Positions 23,731-34,700 of a stretch of DNA of 64,000 nt are shown piece after piece. The stretch is from Cladochytrium replicatum (taxonomy: Eukaryota > Chytridiomycota > Chytridiomycetes > Cladochytriales > Cladochytriaceae). The stretch lies in NCBI GenBank assembly GCA_025526935.1, contig JAHLKD010000097.1, positions 147,329 to 211,328 of the forward strand. Reading direction: 5' to 3'. The translations under genes were made by a program, and so were the position numbers. Position 1 is the first letter of the stretch; each line of letters starts with the position of its first letter. The notes beneath the pieces were generated by a model, which was not told where the DNA came from, searched no databases, and was given only the letters and a program-made list of their open reading frames with translations.

Positions 23731-24790
23731 AGTCGTGGCTGACTTAAACATCTTCCCCTTCACCGCATCTCTGCAGCTTTACACCAGAAGCATAAAGCGA
23801 TACCGTTCGCCGCTCAACAGCCATGTGTAGTGGCTAAACCGCTTGTGTTTCATTTTAAAGAATTTGGGACCTCTCATAGATTCGTGTCGCGAATCTCCTC
23901 AGGAAGCTCGATCAATTCAGTTGTCGGTGCAGATACAATTTCGCAAATGCATTATTGGTCGGATGGTCCCATCAAGAATGTATTCCCACACTCTTCTTTG
24001 TTGTATACGAAGAACTGTTCAAGGATAGATAGTGTACATGGTTCTAGCGCATGTATATATATGTAATTTCGAGCTGATATCACTCGGGAGCAGCACTGAA
24101 ACCTTGAAGGCAATCGCACATGGTGACCGTTTAAGTGGCCGAGTAATCGGATAAAATCGAGCAATTTGATGCTTGTCATTTAATATAAATGTCTGTTCAA
24201 ATTCTTGTTTTGCTTATCCCACGAGCGATCGTTCTGTCGTGCAAAACTGTGAACATAAAACAGCTTAGCTGACAAATGTTCGCTCGAGGACTAACTTGAA
24301 CAGCTCGAGACCATCACTATTGAGGTTAAATATAATGAGATTCAGTGATAGGAGAAGTCTAATGATTTGAAAGAATATTGGGGGGAGTGACAGGTGTGCA
24401 AGGAACACCTTTGACCAACTTTCCCATGAGCGTGGTGTTGAGGTTAGGTGGAAATCTGATACGTGAGGTGGTGGAACTAGCCTCTCCCGAACTGTCATGC
24501 CAAAGCTCAGATTTCAACAACACCATCCCACCAACTCTTTTACCACCATGTGTTAGCCAATGAGTTCCGTATTGTGGCAACAAAATTTACATGTTTGCTC
24601 ATGGTTTGATATATCGCCCATTTTCCCGGTCGGTATGCAGGCGAGCAGGTTCGACACTTCGATCTTCACTGTACCTACTGGGCTTAAGAATGATTGTAAC
24701 GGTATTCCACTAAGCAAGAAGGAAGTCTGATCAATGGGATTTGCAAAATGTATTCAAGAATAGATGTCGAAGAGGCTCCACAGAGCAATT
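23731..24790. other. No supportable gene
   Basis: This is the region between COX11 and the NFU1 relic. Only short frames without domain or splice support were seen on either strand. Confidence 0.4.
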
Positions 24791-25510
24791 TCAGTTACGC
24801 AATTCGGACTGCGAGAGCTTCGATTCCAACCTGGAAAGCTCCTTCTGGCTTGCTGCGTACAGTTCATCCAGAACCTACAAATATGAAAAGCGAAATTAGC
24901 AATCAATCAAATCATTTTCGTGCGAAATGATTACCTGCTCAACACCTTCAACTTCAGGAATGTAGTGCTGGAAACAGAAAAAATAAATGACGGTTCAAGG
25001 TTGAACTCACTTCAACTCACCATTAGCATGTTTTCAATTCCCGTCTTCAGCGTAACTACACACGAGTCACACGTCCTGCACGATCCCTTCAGCTTCAACA
25101 ACACGATTCTATTCTCGTAACCTTATACTCCACACATCCCCATCTTCCTAAATCGTCGGCCTGATCCTCGTGTGTCCAACAATTCCGTAATCATCGCCAC
25201 GGTTTCCGAGTACTCAGGCAGTATCGTCGTGTCGCTCTGCACTGCCCTCGAGTTCCTTGGCGACTGGGTTCCCAGATGCGAAAAAGTCCATGATGGAAGC
25301 GTAGATATCGGGTTTCATGCGCTGCCACGTCGCATCGGTGTTCTTCGTGACGGCGACAAAGCCGGGGCTGAACATGATTGAGCGGACGCCGGCGATGTGA
25401 AAGAGGCATTTAGCGAGTGGAGAGGTAATGGAGTCCCATGTAGTTGTGAATTAGAGAGTCTGGTTTTCGGAGAGTCGGCGTCGCAGGTGGACTCAGTTTG
25501 GATAAAACAT
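24791..25510 (-). pseudogene. NFU1: Decayed NFU1 (mitochondrial Fe-S cluster scaffold)
   Basis: NFU1 transfers 4Fe-4S clusters to targets such as lipoate synthase. The minus strand shows 'FIQTESTCDADSP', then in another frame 'SITSPLAKCLFHIAGVRSI', then 'MKPDIYASIMDFFASG'. The C-terminal NifU domain start is broken: a 2-base gain before 'RIRPTI', a TAG where Gln is expected, and further frame loss. It then resumes as '[15 protein letters not shown]', keeping the cluster-binding CxxC, then '[13 protein letters not shown]'. After an intron come 'HYIPEVEGVEQ' and, after another, an open end 'VLDELYAASQKELSRLESK', with stop TGA at 24791-24793. Introns are retained. At least four lesions make a product unlikely. 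Confidence 0.82.
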
Positions 25511-25793
25511 GGACCGAACTGGAGAGCAGATGAAAAATTAGGAGCGAGCGAAGCAGTGGAAGGAAGGTGCGATCGATTTGCGCCGACATTCTCCGGGATC
25601 AAAGGATTTCTGAGAATGGAAGTTTTCTTGCTGGCGAGTGTATATTAACAATGAAATTTGATGTCACATTTGCTTATTTCTCGTTCGGTTTTAACTTGAA
25701 AAGTAATGAACGCATGATTGTTCACAAGAATTGGGGAGAAAAATAAGGGAATTTTACAAGATCAAAAAAGCCCATCGGAGAAATAGCGAATCA

Positions 25794-26688
25794 TCAAACG
25801 AGCCCTTCATAAAGTGAAAGTGCATTAATCACAGACGGATCTTTCTTCGATCCTTCTCTGAACTCCTCCATCGTTAGCTTGCCATCTTGATCCTATGCAT
25901 ATAAGGTCAGCGGCGGCCTTACAAGGGGATGGATTATCGCACCAGGTCCATAACATCGAAGATCTGTAGAGAGGAGAGTTATAAAGGTCGATCAACTTAG
26001 TTTGGCGATAAATTGTGGAACACCAACCTTTTGGACTCTCTTCTCTGGGGTATCTTCATCTTCTGGTAACTTGACCATAGTTCCGACCATGCGGTAAATA
26101 GCTTGAACTATTGCCAGCATCTCGTTTCGAGAAATGTATCCGTCATTGTCAATGTCATACAGCTGGAATGCCCCTGGAAAATAGTCCCGAGACATAAACC
26201 ATATAATCGTTAGTCTCTGCTCCTCTTGACAAAGACGCATTCTTACAGACGAGCTTTTCTTCCAGTCGACCTCGACTAGTAACACTCAGAGCACATATGA
26301 ACTCCTTAAAATCGATCGTGCCGTTTTTATTTCCGTCGAACACGTTGAATACAAAGTCTGCGAAATGAGAAGAATCTCCGAAAGGGAAAAACTGCTTATA
26401 TATTTTCTGGAATTCCGCTTTGTCCAGTAGTCGGGAAGGGCAGTCACGAACGAATCCTTTGTACCTCCAGCAGTTCATAAAACCAACAGCAAAGCGAGAG
26501 GACTGGATGAGATTTGGTAGTGTTTATACAGATACTCTATACCACGACTGTAGCTCTTTCTTGTCGACTAGAGCGAGTGAGTTCAGACATGTGCGTTGTT
26601 GTTGAACTAGCTAGCCGAACTTACAGTATGTGCAGCGCTCAAGCTCAGAGAGCTGTTCTGATGTCAACTTGGAATTTGCTTTTCCCAT
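25794..26688 (-). CDS. NCS1: Neuronal calcium sensor 1 / frequenin
   Basis: N-myristoylated EF-hand calcium sensor that activates phosphatidylinositol 4-kinase. Six exons (26625-26688, 26543-26567, 26247-26464, 26028-26173, 25943-25963, 25794-25892) total 573 nt and give 190 residues, the exact usual length. The N-terminus MGKANSKLT has the myristoylation glycine. EF-hands read '[14 protein letters not shown]', '[14 protein letters not shown]' and '[14 protein letters not shown]'; the first, degenerate EF-hand spans the second and third exons. The C-terminus ends 'ALSLYEGLV'. The donor of exon 5 is the weaker GTGCGA. The start is 90 bp from the divergent SWD1 gene. Confidence 0.95.
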
Positions 26689-26778
26689 GTCACGACACTA
26701 GATGTGGATGCGGGCCGTATTGTCCTGCTGGTGTGTGAGTTGTGTTTCGCTTTACCGCAGCACGCGTTCGACAACTTG
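26689..26778. promoter_or_regulatory. Compact bidirectional promoter with ACGCGT, NCS1 and SWD1
   Basis: Only 90 bp separate the two start codons. ACGCGT (26762-26767), the core of the fungal MluI cell-cycle box bound by MBF-type factors, lies 12 bp before the SWD1 ATG. No TATA box was seen. Shared control is inferred. Confidence 0.45.
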
Positions 26779-28666
26779 ATGAATCTTTCACTTCTCGGTA
26801 GGCAGGGCCCATTTCTCTCCGTCTGGGGCTAGCTCTAAACTTCGTTCTTCAAGACCCTTTCCATCAGGATGTCCCCGAAATCGTCGACGGATACCTCTTC
26901 GATGTGAACGGCGAGCCGGAAGAGCCTTCACACCCAACAGCACACTGGTTCACCAATCCCACTTTCAACCGCACGGGAACGCTTCTAGCCGCCGGATGCT
27001 TTGATGGACGATGCGTCATATGGGACTTTGAGACCCGCGGGCTTGCAAAGATTCTACAAGGACATGTGGAGCCTGTAACAGCTGTGAGGTGGTTGGCCAA
27101 AAGGTTGTCTTGTGGAATCGCATAACTGAACTCGTAGTGGATTTAATTTATCTCAGTTGGACACGGCAGGGTCGGCACCTTCTGACAGCGTCGAGGGACT
27201 GGAATTGCATATTTTGGGATTTGAAGTATGGGATGAAGGAGCGTGTCATACGGTTCTCTTCACCCATTAACAGCGCGGAGATGCATCCGAGAGACAAGTA
27301 TGCGTCATTAAGTAGAATGGCTCTTCATTATTTGACCTGGCAAGTTACCCAGCTCGCTCTTCGTTGCATGTCCAGTCTACTCTTCTCCTGTACTAGTCCG
27401 AATGGATACCAATGCAGTGATTCGGACGGAACTTCCATGCCTCGAAGGTAATCCAGGTTTACATCCAGTCAGGTTTGATCATGAGGGAGCAACATTTACT
27501 GAGCATTTCTGATTTTATTCACTAGCACCAACATTTGTTTTTCAAAGGATGGTGACCGAATCTATGTTGGAACACACAAAGGCTTCATTAACGTGTTTGA
27601 TGTTTCAACAGCACAAGTGAGACAACCGCGATTTACATATCACCGCCATCTGATCCCTTTATCTCAGATGATCATAAGTGTCAAGACTCCAGCTGGGATC
27701 AAGCAAATACGAATAAGTCCCACCGGCAGGTTAGACTACAAACCCTCCCTCATGCGCTGTCTCGTTCAATTATGTTACTCAGGGAACTCCTAGTCAATTG
27801 CGCTGACCGCGTGATCCGAACATACATCATCAAATCAGACACTTTGGAGCTCGACATGAAGTTTCAGGACATCGTCGATCCCCGACATTGGACCAGCTGC
27901 ATTTTTAGCGCAGATGCGGAGTATGTTATAGGGGCTCCCGCGCAGAAACATGTACATAAGATCTACATTTGGGATAAAGGAGAAGGACGGCTGGTGAAGA
28001 TGCTTGAAGGGCCAAGAGCAAGAGAAGGCCTTGCAGATCTCGTCGTAAGTTTAAACAACCACTCAACTGTTCACGGGGGTCTAAACTCGCTTGTTATCTG
28101 GTAGTGGCATCCGGTTCGGCCCATCATTTGTTCAATATCCAGATTCGGCACGGTATTCATATGGACTGTGCATTACCAAGAAAATTGGTCGGCGTTCGCG
28201 CCAGGTATGCGCTGAAGTCAAAATGCTTCGGCGAACCATCACTGATTTGCGATAAACAGATTACGAAAATCTTGAGGAGAACATAGAATACATAGAACGC
28301 GAGGATGAGTTTGACTGGGTAGATTGTACATCTCGCATTTCTCATTCTATTCTGATCCATGTACAGAAACCAGAAAACGTGAAGAAACGTCGGATTGCGG
28401 ACGAAGACGAGGCTGTAGATATTATCAACGTGGATCGTCTGCCGGCAGACGATGACATGAGTGACGGGGACAGCATGTTTTTCTTACCGGTGCGGCCCGA
28501 GCCAGATCTGGAGAACGTATATCTAGCGGAAAGGGGTGGAGCAATGCCGCCAACGCCGGCTGATCAACTCAAGGAGGTGACTACGAGGGATTCAGATGTT
28601 GGGATGGATATTGAGGAGGAGTACTTGCCGACGTCGGTACCCGCGCAAAAAAAGCGGAGGTTGTAA
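26779..28666 (+). CDS. SWD1: SWD1/RBBP5, WD40 subunit of COMPASS (Set1) histone methylase
   Basis: Core beta-propeller subunit of the Set1/MLL H3K4 methyltransferase complex, nuclear. The start MNLSLL is followed by a first intron. Blades are recognisable: '[19 protein letters not shown]', '[18 protein letters not shown]', '[19 protein letters not shown]', '[20 protein letters not shown]' and '[20 protein letters not shown]'. The conserved linker follows: '[11 protein letters not shown]' and '[17 protein letters not shown]', which in the family contacts Ash2 and the SET domain. The tail is acidic and ends in a KKRRL basic patch. At least nine exons; the 27.30-27.55 kb part, where '[19 protein letters not shown]' is expected, has uncertain junctions. 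Confidence 0.88.
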
Positions 28667-28807
28667 ACGGGGAACCCTTTTTCGTTCCAATTGACATTAC
28701 TTGCGGTTCATTTGGTTTGGAATTGTGCACTGCACGTACGAGACGATACAGAAATGGTTTTAGCCTTGCTTATGACAAATTGGCAGCTCCGCTGATTACG
28801 AAAAATA

Positions 28808-29220
28808 TTGGCAGCTGAACAAAATGTCCGCAAAATTTCTTCTGGCAAGATACATGTTGGTAAACGAGGACGGGATGGCAGGGTATTTGTCATTGCCAAC
28901 GAACAAGGACATCGCACAATCCCTGCATTCGTTGCCTTCAATGATCAAGGACGGCTCTTCGGTGAAGCTGCAACAGAACAGGCGCATGTCAACCCATCCA
29001 ACACCATCTTACATGGTGCGTCACTTTAGCCGACGACGGTTCATGGACAAGGATGCGCATTGCGTAGACCGATCACCATTTTCGATAATCTCCAGTGGGG
29101 AACGTCGACCTGCGGTTCCAACCAGACATATTGTGCGGAGGAAATTGTTGCGATGATGCTCAGAAACCTGAAAGGAAAGGCTGAAGCGTATTTGGGACAA
29201 AATGCTTTTACTGACCAAGG
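28808..29220 (+). pseudogene. HSP70 N-terminal fragment
   Basis: Two frames match the HSP70 ATPase domain. The first has 'GRVFVIANEQGHRTIP' and 'FGEAATEQAHVNPSNTI', with a stop at 29027. The second, offset, has 'YCAEEIVAMMLRNLKGKAEA' and 'YLGQN' (29125-29205). These correspond to roughly the first 150 residues. The nucleotide-binding DLGTT start and everything beyond are missing or unrecognisable. No intron position can be inferred. It lies 140 bp after SWD1. Confidence 0.7.
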
Positions 29221-30328
29221 AGGCTGTTTGGTGGAGCTTCAAAATGACTGTGTTGCCGAAATTGGTGGCTGGTGTAATGTTATTGTGGCTAACTTTGTTT
29301 AGTCTCCATGCGAAACGTCTTTTGGCTTGTCTTGATCTTTATTTGGCTTGCTATTTTATCTTTGTTTGAAGTTCGGATCGATTGAATGTTTTCCCGGTGT
29401 TTAGTTATAAAAGGGCAAGTGGGTGTTGTGATATATATCATCACAAACAGAGCATATCACTACTCCCACGAGCCCCAATCAAATTGCTATCGCTCGTCCA
29501 CTTCCACAGAGCGAACCCTTCTTCTTCGAAATTTTCGGCATCAAACTCCTGATACGTCCACCATATGACACGAAGGGAATGCAGAGAGAAGTGGAAGGTC
29601 TCATTTTTTCGAAAACACTCACCCACTGTTGGTTCGAGAAACTCAGCAGTCAATCTGAGTCGGCACGAGATCCACGATGTTGTTCTGACAGGTGGTTCCA
29701 CACGAATATCAAAGTGGTCCGGCTAGTGTAGGACTGTTTTGGTGCGAAAAAGTCCGCCCGAAGAAGCCCGTCGTATTGGAGCTTCACTGCAAGAAGCATT
29801 TCACACAAATCGAATATCGGAAGGGTTTGTCAGGGACGACTCTTTGCTTGAGAAGATTCGTGAAGAATACGCGGTAAATCAATCATCGGATAAGAAACAA
29901 CTGCCCCAAAGTGAGAGCAAATCGTTTGTGCGTAGTCAACCATGTGTGAAAACAGACTGGGGCTTTTTGAGAAGGAGCTTCACACCAACACGGAGGGCAG
30001 GCAAGCGTTAAGCGATGATCTCGGTTGTAAGAAGATGTCCAGTCTTGATTTTATGTATCTTATGAGTTATATAGTTATTAAAGCTATATCGAAGAACAAC
30101 TCTTCGCTTATGTCGAATCGATTGTCATTTCTTTCTGGAATCAATTAACAATCACATTGACCCTCAGGGTGAATCCTGCGGTGTGGCACAATGCTGCGGC
30201 TTGTAAAATATGATTGGTTGGCATAAATGCAGCGCTCGTGGTTTTAAAGAGCGGGTGTCCCCGTCCTGCCCGCACCAGAAGCTGCATCACCTTTCTCCGC
30301 ACCAGACACTTTCTGAAGTTAACTCCTC
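29221..30328. other. No supportable gene
   Basis: Overlapping short frames on both strands (29441-29701 minus, 29739-30011 plus) look partly protein-like but match nothing I can name. They may be another eroded gene following the HSP70 fragment. Confidence 0.35.
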
Positions 30329-31124
30329 ATGCATTTCTCGACTTTTAATGTACTCCTGGCGTGCCTCGTCGCATCTGCCAGTTTCGCCAATGCTCATTTC
30401 ACAATGACTGTGTAAGTATTTGAGTTTGTTGAGAATTATACCAAGTTGTTCTTACTCAAGTTCGAATCCATTCAAGACCTACCCCTCGTGGTGGATCCCA
30501 TGACACCATGGGTAACCTCCCTTGTGGTGGATACAACACTCCCTCCACCACATTCAACTCCCTCACCAACAATAGTGAGTACATCGAACCAACATTCGCG
30601 ATATTTGGCTCGTTAATAAATGCTCTTTATATTCGCAGAGTTCACCGTGACTTGGACCAATGAGGACCCCGACAAGCCCGCATGGCAAGTGAACGGATAC
30701 TTCGGTTCGGCCGGTGCCACTGGTGCCGCTGCCACTTTCCCCGTGTCCCTTTACAACGGCACAGCTACGGCCGCGACTTCAACCGCAACGATCGACTTGT
30801 CGAACGTTACACAAGCGAAGGGTGCCAAGTACTTCACCATGCAGCTTATTGTCATTGGTAAATGAACTGAGGTCGATGTTCTGATAGTTTAAGCTCAATC
30901 CTTAGTATTTAGGTGACGAGGTGTTCTACGGGTGTGCGGACTTCCAGCTTTCCAGCTCTACCACGAACGGCACCACTCCGAGCGGAACAAGCACCGCCAA
31001 GTCATCCTCTACCGCGACTGGTGCTGCAACTCCGGGTGTATCGTCGTCCACCGGAATGTGGACCGCCGCTTCTGCTGCTGTTGGATTAGTTACCCTATTG
31101 TTCGCTGCAGGTTTTGCTCTCTAA
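30329..31124 (+). CDS. BIM1-like (LPMO-related, X325) GPI-anchored copper protein
   Basis: Predicted cell-surface protein related to LPMOs but, in characterised fungal members, acting in copper binding or uptake rather than polysaccharide oxidation. Residues 1-22 form a signal peptide ending before an N-terminal histidine (FANA, then HFTMTV), the residue that starts the copper brace in this fold. Exon 2 gives 'PTPRGGSHDTMGNLPCGGYN', a family-like opening. The middle reads 'KFTVTWTNEDPDKPAWQVNG', then 'AKYFTMQLIVIG' and 'VFYGCADFQLS'. The end is Ser/Thr-rich (about 50 residues) followed by a hydrophobic tail 'AAVGLVTLLFAAGFAL', as for a GPI signal. Introns near 30412-30474, 30573-30639 and 30859-30912. 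Confidence 0.75.
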
Positions 31125-31745
31125 AAGGAATCTTTTTTGCTGTATGGGTGGTGCGGTTGGTTCATTTGAGTTAATTGGATTTCACTTTGTCTATACTTTC
31201 GGATACCTTGCGGAGAAGAACATGGTAATCCCCTTAATTGAAAGACCATCAGAAAGGTGCAATATACACACTCAACAGATATATAAAAAACGCCAAGAAA
31301 ATACCTGTTCTGAATCAGCCAGCGAAGTAAAAAGTAAACAAATGAACGCAGTTACCAACCACTCGGTTTGAAATAAACAAATTATGACGCATTCTTTTTT
31401 AAATTTCACCCAATCACCCGTTTGGAGGTGTTCAAACAACAACAAACTCACAGACAGCTCACTAAGAAAAGGAGCCTTGCCTTATCGTGCTGTCGCTTTG
31501 TTTGGCCAAGTGAACGTCAACAGTGCAAATCAATAGAACCGCCCAGCCTAAGCGCTCTGCGTTCTTGAACCTGCACACCAACTATCCCTATCAGAACTTT
31601 TCGGCTTCAAGCCATAACCATCCCACCACAATTATTCGTCACTGTATCAGATCTCTGGGTAAGAGACCGTTATTCACTTATCAAGGTCCCGCTGACCGTT
31701 TTCTTCAATTGGTAAGTTTGACATCCTGCAGCTTCCAACCTATAA
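31125..31745. other. Intergenic; no gene seen
   Basis: This covers the 3' flank of the BIM1-like gene and the leader of the coiled-coil gene. Only short frames without support occur. Confidence 0.4.
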
Positions 31746-34700
31746 ATGGCGTCGCAAGAAGGAACTCCCCATTCGTCTGCGCTGTATCAGGCGCTCGGTG
31801 GTATAGGGGCGATGGTACTCATGATAGTGATGCTGTCCCCACTTATCCAGAAGTCTGGGGCTCGAAAGGCAACCGTTAAAAAACAGAGGAGCGCAGGAGA
31901 TGTCGGGACCCCAGTTGCTGCCGAGTCTTCTGCACTGACAGGATCGGGAAGTGGGCATCTGACGAAGACAAAGTCAGACTTGCTCGCCGAGGAGCTGATC
32001 GCTGAGGAGGAGCGCTCAAAGGCGAGTAAAAATACTGCATATCTTGTTATTATTATTCATATATGCTTATCCGACTTTATTTTTGACAGGCTAAGTCAAT
32101 TAAGAAGAAACCTTCGCTCAACATGCGGAGCGCAGCGCGAACTGGTAGCCCTCCTGCATTGAGCCCTGTGGTACCGACCGAGCCGCCATCTCGCACCGCA
32201 GGACCTGAAGAAGACGTCGGAGATCTCTTGCTCCTCTCCGAACTCACCGGTGCCCGTGCAAAAGCTGCAACTCCTGCCACCGTCACCACCCCAAAGGTTG
32301 GTAGGCTAGAAAAGAAGAAGTCCGGGAATCTCTCCTCAAAACCACCTGTGGACCCGTCGGCGACTCCTATCGACACTATCATCGCAACAGCCACTTCCGG
32401 AGCAGCCGAGCCCAGCCCTTCTCCAACAACACCCAAGGCGATCGAACACCCCCCCGCCACCCGTTCAGTTGGAATGATTTCCTCCCCTGCGCCGTCGCCT
32501 ACCCAACCCATGGCGTCGCCATCCACCCCAATAGCACACAGCGATATCGACTCCCTGCGCGATCAGCTCATGGCCATGCGACAGAAACTCAAGAATCTCG
32601 AGCAGGAGCTTGCCAAGCGAACGGAGAAGGAGTCGGTCTCTGCTCGCACCGTCTCGGAACTGAAGAGCGAACGTGATGGATTGCGCACTGAGGTCATGAT
32701 ATTGCAGGAGACTCTGAAGAAGGTGAACGACCAGGTCAGCGGATTGAAGGACACGAATGTCCTCATTACGCATTCGCTGTTCAAGGAGCAGCAGAACGCC
32801 CGTGAGGCATACGCAAAGCTGGCCGCGAAGCCCTCGGACAAGGAGCTCGAGCGAATCAAATTACTTGAGGTATTTTATGCAATTACTTGATAGCACGCCG
32901 TAATGATTTATATTCATTAGGCTGAGAAGGAATCGCTTAACGCGAAGAACAAGGAGATCACGCAAAGGTCAGATAAACTTGCCGCCGATGTTCGAAGCCT
33001 TCAGAGTTTCGTCAACATGTACGAACTTCAGCTTAAACAGAGCAACGAGCACCTGTCGCAATCCAACCAAAAGATCGGCACGCTTGAGCGCGAGTCACTC
33101 GCATCCACCACCTCTCAAACGAGCCTCAACGAGCAGGTGTCCTCTCTGAAGCAGGAGAACTCTGCGCTCAACAACATGTTGATTGCGAAGGATATTGAAC
33201 TGTCGCAGCTTTCTTCAAGGCATCAGAACGACTCAGCTACATTCGCTCACGCTGACATGGTGTCCAATGAGAAAGTTGAGTCGTACGACAGCTTGTTGCG
33301 TCACGCCCTGGCGTCGCAGACTATTTTGACGCAGACTCGTACGACGCTTCAGAAATATATGAAGATCGCCATGACCGCGGAGGAGCTAGATACCCTCGTG
33401 AAAGACCTCAAGTTTACTGTGAAGGATCTCTCTTCAAAACTTGCCGAGAAGGACGGCGGCGCTCTGGCCGTAGTCGCTGCTCCCAAGTCTGTCCAGATAT
33501 GTGCGGCAGGCGAACCCGTCAAGGTCGTGGACATGAAGACGATCCAGGAGCTGGAATTTGCGAAGTCATCGATCCGGTCGTACCAGAAGAGCACCCTGCA
33601 GTTGCGGGGTGAACTCAAGGAGATGTCCGACCAGCTGTTCAAGCAATCGCAGGAGCTAGAATTTTCGCGCAATAGTGTTCGCAACCTGGAGAACGTCGTA
33701 AAGACGTTGAGGGACGGGAGCCAGTCGCCCGCATCTTCATCTTCCGATGCCCAGCTGTTGAAGAAACTGAAAGACTTGGAGACGAAGCTCGAAGCCGAGA
33801 AAACCCAAGTAGAGGCGCTCCATACCGAAGTTGTCACTGCACGCGGTGCCGCTCAAGGAATGGGAATCGCGTTGGCACATGCCGGTGCGACAATCGGAGC
33901 TCTGTCCTCTGGAAAGAACGGATCCGTGGAGTTTGATGACAGCGTCGAGATCAACGATCTGAAGAGGCAGCTTGAGGCAGCGAAGGTGACTGTGAACTCG
34001 GAACGTTCGAAAACCAAAAAGTTTGCGGAGGAGGCAGCAATGGCCCGGTTGGCGGCGAATGAGATCGGAATTGCACTTTCTCAGGTTTCCAGCTCTGGAA
34101 TCTCGGCAGTCTCTTCTCAAAACTCAGAGGCAGCCAAATTAGCGGACGCGAAGGTCACCACAGTAGAGGCTACGCTGAAGGAGGTCACAACCAAGGCGTC
34201 ACAGGCTGAGGAGAGGGCAAGGATTGCAGAGTCGAAGCTCGCGAAGGCACAGACCGAGTTCCGCGAGTCTCTTTCTAAAGCTTCTCGCCAAGCGGACGAA
34301 TTGGTGAACACGTTGACCTCCCGCCTTCAGAACGCTGAGTCGCACTTAATGGACGCAAAGTTCAACGCAGTTGACTTGACTGTGAGATTGCAAACCTCCG
34401 AAACTAAAGTTCGGGAAGCCGAAGGACTGCTGAAGAGGTTGATGGCCGCAGAGGCAAGAGTCGTACAGCTCGGAACGGAAGCCGCCCTCGCTCAAGAGGC
34501 CGCTCACAACATCGGTGTCGCTTTGGAACAATCTGCGCTCGAACGTGCAGTGTCGGCTGTTGGCGTCGCCCATTTCAGCGGATCAGACGAGGACATGAGG
34601 AAGCTTCTCACCGAGTTGGAGGCGAAGGCGGCTGCAGAGAAATTGAAGACCTCGGAGGCGAGAGTGAAAGAACTTGGAAAGGAAGCGGCAAAAGCGCGAG

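Noticed and set aside
30455-30480. GTTCGAATCC as a possible tRNA end
   Set aside because: It lies in an intron of the BIM1-like gene and cannot form a tRNA.
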